From: Thiorhodovibrio winogradskyi
Lineage (GTDB): Bacteria > Pseudomonadota > Gammaproteobacteria > Chromatiales > Chromatiaceae
Assembly: GCF_036208045.1 (NCBI RefSeq)
Contig: NZ_CP121472.1
Span: 2,181,531-2,245,530 of the forward strand
Length of the DNA: 64,000 nt
Direction of reading: 5' to 3'
The first letter of the stretch is position 1. Every line of letters starts with the position of its first letter. The notes under the pieces are model-generated. The model was not told the DNA's origin. It was given only the letters and a program-made list of their open reading frames with translations, and searched no databases. Shown piece by piece: positions 59,580 through 64,000 of this stretch. A program made the translations under genes and the position numbers.

Positions 59580-60839
59580 TCATAACCGCATCGATAAACC
59601 ATCAACCAAGGCGTGACGGTAGGCCAGATAGGCGGGCAGGCTGCCGACCAGGCCGCCGGCCAGCACCAGGGCGGCGAGCAGTTGCCATTCTCCCAGGCTG
59701 GGGGCGCCCAGGGTGATGACCAGCCCAAAGGTGTTTTGCAACAGCGGTTGGGCGATCAGCAACAGGGCATGGAGTAGCCCCAAGCCGGCGGCGATGCCGA
59801 GCAGCATGAGCACAGCCGCCTCGCCCATGACCAGCGCAAACACATGCGCTGGGCGGGCGCCGACCGAGCGCAGGATGGCCATTTCGCGCCGGCGCGCGTT
59901 GAGGCTGGTCAGCAGGGCAGTGAGCATGCCGATCAGCCCCACCAGCACCACGAAGGCCGAGACCACCAGCAGGGCGTTTTCGGCGATGCCGATCAGATCC
60001 CACAACTGACTCAGCGCGACGCCGGGAAGAATGGCCAGCAGGGGTTCCTCGGGGTAGTTGTTGATCGCCCGCTGGACTTGAAAGGTGGCGATCTTGGCGT
60101 CCAGCCCGACCAGCGCGGCGGTGATGGCCTTAGGGGTGAGATCCAGGTTCCGGGTCTGTTCCGCCGAGACTTGCCGGCCGGGCACTGGCGCGCCGGACTG
60201 CCAGTCGACATGAATGGCCTCGATGGCTTGCAGACTCACATGCACCGTCCGGTCCACCGGGGTGCCGGTGGGCTTGAGAATGCCGGCGACGCGAAACGGC
60301 TTGTCATCATGACGGGCGAAGCTGATATCCCCAGCGCCATGGGCGAGGATGATCCCGTCCTCCAGGCGATAGCCCAGCTTGGCCGCCACCTCGGCGCCGA
60401 GCACGGCCTCGTAGAGATCCGCGAATACCGCGCCCTTGGCCAACGCCAGTCGCTGCTCGCGCCCATACTGATAATGGCGAAAATAGTCCTGGTTCGTGCC
60501 CACCACCCGATAACCGCGATGCGAATCGCCCAACGACAGCGGCACCGTCCAAGCCACCCGGGGCAGGCGGGCAATGTCTTGATAGCTCTGCCAGGAGATA
60601 TTGTTGGTGGCGTCGCCCAGGCGAAACACGGCATAGAGCAGCAACTGCACTGGCCCGCCGCGCGCGCCGACGATCAGATCGGTGCCGGTCAGGGTGTTGG
60701 CAAAGCTCGCGCGTGCTTCCTGGCGCAGACGCTCGACACCCAGCAGCAGGGCGACGCTGAGCGCGATGGACAAGAGCGTCAGCAGCGCGGTGAAGCGCCG
60801 ATTCCACAGACTTTTCCATGCTAGGGACAGGATGGCCAT
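59580..60839 (-). CDS. FtsX/MacB-type ABC transporter permease of the zinc-linked cluster
   Basis: A 419-residue permease. N-terminal helix in SLWNRRFTALLTLLSIALSV, a large periplasmic domain (ANTLTGTDLIVGARGGPVQL, then RVAWTVPLSLGDSHRGYRVV), then three C-terminal helices starting ALLVVSAFVVLVGLIGMLTA with the FtsX pattern RREMAILRSVGARPAHVFAL. Paired with the ATPase 3 bases upstream. Members of this type next to DUF2796 proteins have been linked to zinc acquisition, but they do not have the fold of classical importers. Confidence 0.88.
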   Translation of the reverse strand: MAILSLAWKSLWNRRFTALLTLLSIALSVALLLGVERLRQEARASFANTLTGTDLIVGARGGPVQLLLYAVFRLGDATNNISWQSYQDIARLPRVAWTVPLSLGDSHRGYRVVGTNQDYFRHYQYGREQRLALAKGAVFADLYEAVLGAEVAAKLGYRLEDGIILAHGAGDISFARHDDKPFRVAGILKPTGTPVDRTVHVSLQAIEAIHVDWQSGAPVPGRQVSAEQTRNLDLTPKAITAALVGLDAKIATFQVQRAINNYPEEPLLAILPGVALSQLWDLIGIAENALLVVSAFVVLVGLIGMLTALLTSLNARRREMAILRSVGARPAHVFALVMGEAAVLMLLGIAAGLGLLHALLLIAQPLLQNTFGLVITLGAPSLGEWQLLAALVLAGGLVGSLPAYLAYRHALVDGLSMRL

Positions 60840-60842
60840 GAC

Positions 60843-61562
60843 TCAGGTGCTCCCCATGGCCGTGCCGGCCAGCGGTGCCGCGTGATTGACAGCGGCCAGA
60901 TCCAGGGTGCGATCGAACAGCGGTTCCAAGGCCGCGTCATGGCTGACAAACACCAGGGTCGCCCCGGAGGCGCGGCATTCGTCGAACAACAGCCGGATGA
61001 AGGACGCGCGACGATCCGCGTCCAGCGCAGATGTCGGCTCGTCAGCGATCAACAGCTCGGGCGAACCCATCAGGGCGCGTGCCGTTGCGACCCGTTGCTG
61101 CTGGCCGACGCTGAGGGTGGTGACCGCGCGCCGCTGGAGTTCGGTATCACCCAGATCCAAGTGCGTCAGCAGGCGCCGGGCTTCCGCCGCCAAGGTTTCG
61201 CTGCGGGATCTTGCCCGGTCGTGCCGCCGGGCCGAGAAGCGGCAGGGTAGGGTGACGTTGTCGATCACCGACAGATAGGGAAGCAGATTGAACATCTGAA
61301 AGATGTAGCCGATGTGATCGGCGCGAAAATGATCCCGCCCGACACGGCCAAGTTGCTCCAAGGGCTGGTCGAGGACGCGCACCGAACCGGCGCTGGCGGT
61401 GGTCACCCCGGCGATCAGGCTCAACAGGGTGCTCTTGCCGCTGCCGCTGGGGCCCTTGATGAACAGACGCTCGCCAGAGGCCACCCGCAGGTCGTCAATG
61501 CTCAGCACCAGGGGCGCGCCGGGCTGCCAGCGGAATGCCAGCGCCTTGATGTCGATGATCAA
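60843..61562 (-). CDS. ABC transporter ATP-binding protein of the zinc-linked cluster
   Basis: A 239-residue ATPase of the LolD/MacB class. Walker A is GPSGSGKS, the Q-loop region IGYIFQMFNLLPYLSVIDNV, signature LSVGQQQRVATARALMG (Val-Gly-Gln-Gln in place of the usual Gly-Gly) and Walker B LLIADEPTSALDADRR. Starts MIIDIKALAFRWQ. It partners with the permease 3 bases downstream. Together with the upstream DUF2796 and TonB-receptor genes this suggests an outer-membrane to periplasm zinc uptake or sensing system. Confidence 0.9.
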   Translation of the reverse strand: MIIDIKALAFRWQPGAPLVLSIDDLRVASGERLFIKGPSGSGKSTLLSLIAGVTTASAGSVRVLDQPLEQLGRVGRDHFRADHIGYIFQMFNLLPYLSVIDNVTLPCRFSARRHDRARSRSETLAAEARRLLTHLDLGDTELQRRAVTTLSVGQQQRVATARALMGSPELLIADEPTSALDADRRASFIRLLFDECRASGATLVFVSHDAALEPLFDRTLDLAAVNHAAPLAGTAMGST

Positions 61563-61689
61563 TTAGCCGATCTCCGCTTGGTCCAGGTTGGGACTAATCT
61601 CAGGATGGGGTTGATCCAGAATGCGTCCAGTTGACAGGACGCGACGGACCAGGCTTATTCAGGGGATTGGCATGTCGAGCACTGTTGAT

Positions 61690-62325
61690 TCAAAACTTGA
61701 TGACAGGGTCTTTCGCTGTCAGTTCCGCCGCTCCCTGTTGGCTCTCGATGATGTATTGAACCTGGATCTTCTCCATGCCCGTGAAGGCCTCGAACAAGGC
61801 GACAGTCAGCTGTGTGAGTTGATTGGGAGTCTCGCACGCGAACTGGTAGACAGCCCCCATGTCCGCATGGGTTTCGCCATCCTCTCCATGCGCGTGGTCG
61901 TACCCGTGATCGTGCTCATGCCCGTGCTCGTTTCCATGTTCGTGCTCATGCCCATGCTCATGCGCTTCTTCAAGCAACTCGGAGATGACAGTCGCCCTTT
62001 CCAGGTGGCAACCCGCCGCATCATTGAAGGAAAAAAGACCCTCGCCGTCTTTTAGCGCGGCAACCGCCTGATCCAAGGTCGCGCGCTGATCCGGGGATGA
62101 AGGAAGATGCTCGAAGCCGAGGATATTGGCCGCCGGGCCGTGGAGTTCGATCTGAACCTCTTTGCCCTCGAGTGCAAGGTTCAGCGCGGCAATGCCGTGA
62201 AGGTGGGCGCCATGCTGGCGGTATTCAGCATGATGCTGATCGTGGTGCGCATGGTCCGCGAGCGTCCAGGGAGTCATGAGCGCCAGAATCAGCGCGGGAG
62301 TTATCCGGGTTGGCTGCGCAGACAT
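61690..62325 (-). CDS. His-rich DUF2796 periplasmic protein (ZrgA-like zinc binder)
   Basis: A 211-residue protein with a signal peptide (ITPALILALMTPWTLADHAH). It has an N-terminal His cluster (DHAHHDQHHAEYRQHGAHLH) and a second His/Glu-rich stretch (HEHGHEHEHGNEHGHEHDHG). DUF2796 features include HGIAALNLALEGKEVQIELH, GPAANILGFEHLPSSPDQRA and YQFACETPNQLTQLTVALFE. In Vibrio the related ZrgA binds zinc in the periplasm and helps uptake. It follows the TonB receptor by 37 bases. The start MSAQPTRIT at 62325 is chosen; an in-frame start at 62382 would overlap the receptor gene. Confidence 0.85.
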   Translation of the reverse strand: MSAQPTRITPALILALMTPWTLADHAHHDQHHAEYRQHGAHLHGIAALNLALEGKEVQIELHGPAANILGFEHLPSSPDQRATLDQAVAALKDGEGLFSFNDAAGCHLERATVISELLEEAHEHGHEHEHGNEHGHEHDHGYDHAHGEDGETHADMGAVYQFACETPNQLTQLTVALFEAFTGMEKIQVQYIIESQQGAAELTAKDPVIKF

Positions 62326-62362
62326 GATCAGATTCTCTGGGTTGTTCGGTTGGTGAGCCAAT

Positions 62363-64000
62363 TTAACCACCAAAAGGCACACTCAGACTCAGGCGAATAT
62401 CCCGCCCTGGGCTCAGCGCATAGCCTTTGTAGGTGTCGAGAAAATCGCGATACTCGGTATCGAACAGATTGCGTATCGCGAGATCAATGCGCGCATTCTG
62501 GCGGTCAAAGCCGCGCAAGGCAAAGCCCAGGTCGAGATCAATGAGGGTGTAGGCATCGGTCGATGCGGTGCCAAAATCCATGTGGTCGAATTGCGCGAAG
62601 GGCTCGCCTGGCGCGGCGTCCTTGGCGGCACTGTGGCGCATGCCCAATCTGATGTAGGGCTCGCGCAGCGGGCCGCGATCGGCGAAGCGGTAGGTCGCCT
62701 CAAGGCGCAGGGAATCTGCCGGTAGCAGGGGCAGATCTTGGTTCGTCCGGTCATTGGTGCCGCGCACCAAGTCCAGTACCCCGGCAAATTCCAGATGGTC
62801 GCTGGCCTGCCAGCGTGCCTCAAGCTCCAGACCGGTCAAGAGCGCATCGTCCTGCTGGAAGGCGAAGATTGGTAGGTCGTCCTCGGAACGACCAGTGTCT
62901 TGCAGATAAATGTAGTCACTGATGTCGTTGCGATAGACAGTCGCGCTTCCACTTAAGTTGGGCAACTGCCAGCGCAGGCCGAGATCCATGTTGAGCGACT
63001 TTTCTGGCTCCAGATCCGGGTTGCCCTCCTGAATGGCCGCGACGCCGCCATGCACCCCGTCGGCATAGAGCTCGAACAAGGTTGGCGCGCGGAAGCCACG
63101 ACCGAGATTGGCGGCCAGCGCGAGTTCCTCGGTAAGCCGATAGACCGCGCCTAGGGAGCCGGTGAAGACCGCATAGTCGTGATTATCGCGCCCGGAGCCT
63201 GCCTCCAATTGGGCCACCGGCGCGCTGGTCTTGCTGGCGTCGCCGGTGACCGAATGCCAGTCATGGCGCAGCCCGGCTTGCAGGGTCAGGGCGCCGATGT
63301 CCTTGCTCTCGAAGGCAAAGAGCGCGAGATTGCGGACCTCTCCGCCCGGCGCTAGCACTGTGGTGCCGCGCGAGTATTGGGTCTTGCTGCTGTACTCGAT
63401 GCCAAGGGTGCCGCCGTCGAAGGGGCCAAGGTGCTCATGGATGGCCTCAAAGCGCGCGCTGTAGCGATCAAACTCCAGATGAATGGTGCCGTCGTAGCCA
63501 GCCGAGCGGGGAGTGCCAGCGCTGTTGGCGCGGCGCAGGTTGTTCTGCCAGGACAGGGTCGGTTTCAGCTGCCAGCCGTCGGCCAGCGGCATGTCGCCGG
63601 TGAGCTGAAGCTCATCGTTGCGCAGCCACAGCCCGATGCCTGTGCCATTGGGGAGTAGGAAATTGTTCTCGTCATTCCACTGGCTGTAGCGCAGCCCAAA
63701 TTCGCCGAGATCGGTCAGCATGCCAAGACCGAACTGGGCGTTGAGCTGGTCAAAGTCGGTGTAGGGCAGCTCGCCGGTGAATTTGGGGTCGCTTGGATTG
63801 CCGGATTCGGTGGCGGTCTTGGCGTTGGGGGTGTTCATGTTGCCGGCGGAACGACGCATCAGTCCGGCATCCAGGCTCAGAATGTCATTGCTGGCGCGCG
63901 CCTTGATCCCGGTATCCCATTGGGCCTTGTTGCTGTGGTAGACGAAGAGCGTATCGGCGCCGACCAGGGTCTCACCCGTCGCGGCAAACTCAAAGGCCGG
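62363..64000 (-). CDS. TonB-dependent outer-membrane receptor, N-terminus off the right edge
   Basis: The frame is open from the stop at 62363 to the window edge. It codes for the barrel part of a TonB-dependent receptor: ELALAANLGRGFRAPTLFEL, YADGVHGGVAAIQEGNPDLE, PEKSLNMDLGLRWQLP and the C-terminal IRNLFDTEYRDFLDTYKGYA with final strand RDIRLSLSVPFGG. The plug and TonB box are not in the window; about 546 residues are. A Met at 63859 is internal, not the start. The adjacent His-rich DUF2796 gene makes zinc (ZnuD/ZrgA type) the best ligand guess. Confidence 0.88.
   Translation of the reverse strand, partial: PAFEFAATGETLVGADTLFVYHSNKAQWDTGIKARASNDILSLDAGLMRRSAGNMNTPNAKTATESGNPSDPKFTGELPYTDFDQLNAQFGLGMLTDLGEFGLRYSQWNDENNFLLPNGTGIGLWLRNDELQLTGDMPLADGWQLKPTLSWQNNLRRANSAGTPRSAGYDGTIHLEFDRYSARFEAIHEHLGPFDGGTLGIEYSSKTQYSRGTTVLAPGGEVRNLALFAFESKDIGALTLQAGLRHDWHSVTGDASKTSAPVAQLEAGSGRDNHDYAVFTGSLGAVYRLTEELALAANLGRGFRAPTLFELYADGVHGGVAAIQEGNPDLEPEKSLNMDLGLRWQLPNLSGSATVYRNDISDYIYLQDTGRSEDDLPIFAFQQDDALLTGLELEARWQASDHLEFAGVLDLVRGTNDRTNQDLPLLPADSLRLEATYRFADRGPLREPYIRLGMRHSAAKDAAPGEPFAQFDHMDFGTASTDAYTLIDLDLGFALRGFDRQNARIDLAIRNLFDTEYRDFLDTYKGYALSPGRDIRLSLSVPFGG

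Overview
This is a high-GC bacterial chromosome window, most probably from a gammaproteobacterium of the purple sulfur type (Chromatiales/Chromatiaceae). The pointers are gammaproteobacterial gene orders (divergent cysS / ppiB-lpxH; rpsU-yqeY-dnaG-rpoD followed by a tRNA-Ile(CAU)), a DsrC/TusE-family sulfur-relay paralogue, an orphan N-acetylglutaminylglutamine amidotransferase as in halotolerant bacteria, and a TPR/J/GrpE/Hsp70 side cluster. The taxonomic call is an inference; there is no rRNA gene.

Layout. 1-2.5 kb: a P-type cation ATPase cut by the left edge. 2.8-5.1 kb: moaA and a dsbA-dsbB pair. 5.4-7.1 kb: a DsrC-like gene divergent from a LysR regulator. 7.4-9.2 kb: the NAGGN-type amidotransferase. 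9.2-13.8 kb: a MITE-like repeat, a cobalamin riboswitch, then btuB-cobU-cobC-cobS (B12 uptake and nucleotide-loop assembly). 13.8-20.1 kb: a giant DUF349 protein, lpxH, ppiB and cysS. 20.1-25.9 kb: a compact chaperone cluster (TPR protein, HPD-less J protein, GrpE-like, HscC-like Hsp70, zinc-ribbon protein). 25.8-30.8 kb: comEC, a DUF2062 membrane protein and lolC-lolD. 31-36 kb: the macromolecular-synthesis operon and a tRNA. 36-41.4 kb: a decayed response regulator with an inserted repeat, ychF, an MmeI-family restriction-modification enzyme and a phosphodiester-glycosidase-like secreted protein.

41.5-48.2 kb is an arsenic island: thioredoxin-like protein (with a decayed rhodanese) divergent from arsR, then arsC-pstS and gapdh-arsJ-permease. 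GAPDH and ArsJ form the known 1-arseno-3-phosphoglycerate route, while ArsC and the COG0701 permease give further arsenic routes. Three copies of one AT-rich motif lie in its promoter regions and are probably ArsR operators. 48.4-49.4 kb is a gene graveyard (DUF427, DUF429, DinB, DUF188/YaiI and NDH-2-like fragments), followed by a divergent dmeR-dmeF nickel/cobalt efflux pair. 50.7-57 kb holds a zinc-ribbon membrane protein, a CPA1-type antiporter with a 15-unit hexanucleotide repeat coding an Asp-Ala tail, a small secreted protein and a chemoreceptor. 57-59 kb is a three-PAS histidine kinase. 59.6-64 kb is a putative zinc-acquisition operon: TonB receptor (cut by the right edge), His-rich DUF2796/ZrgA-like protein, ABC ATPase and permease.

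The region is compact: three convergent gene pairs overlap at their 3' ends and several operon partners overlap by 4-47 bases. Against this, two dispersed repeat families and several pseudogenes mark the points of past rearrangement. The best candidates for undescribed biology are the HPD-less J/Hsp70 team, the DsrC paralogue lacking one of the two key cysteines, the MITE-like element, and the repeat-encoded acidic tail on the antiporter.
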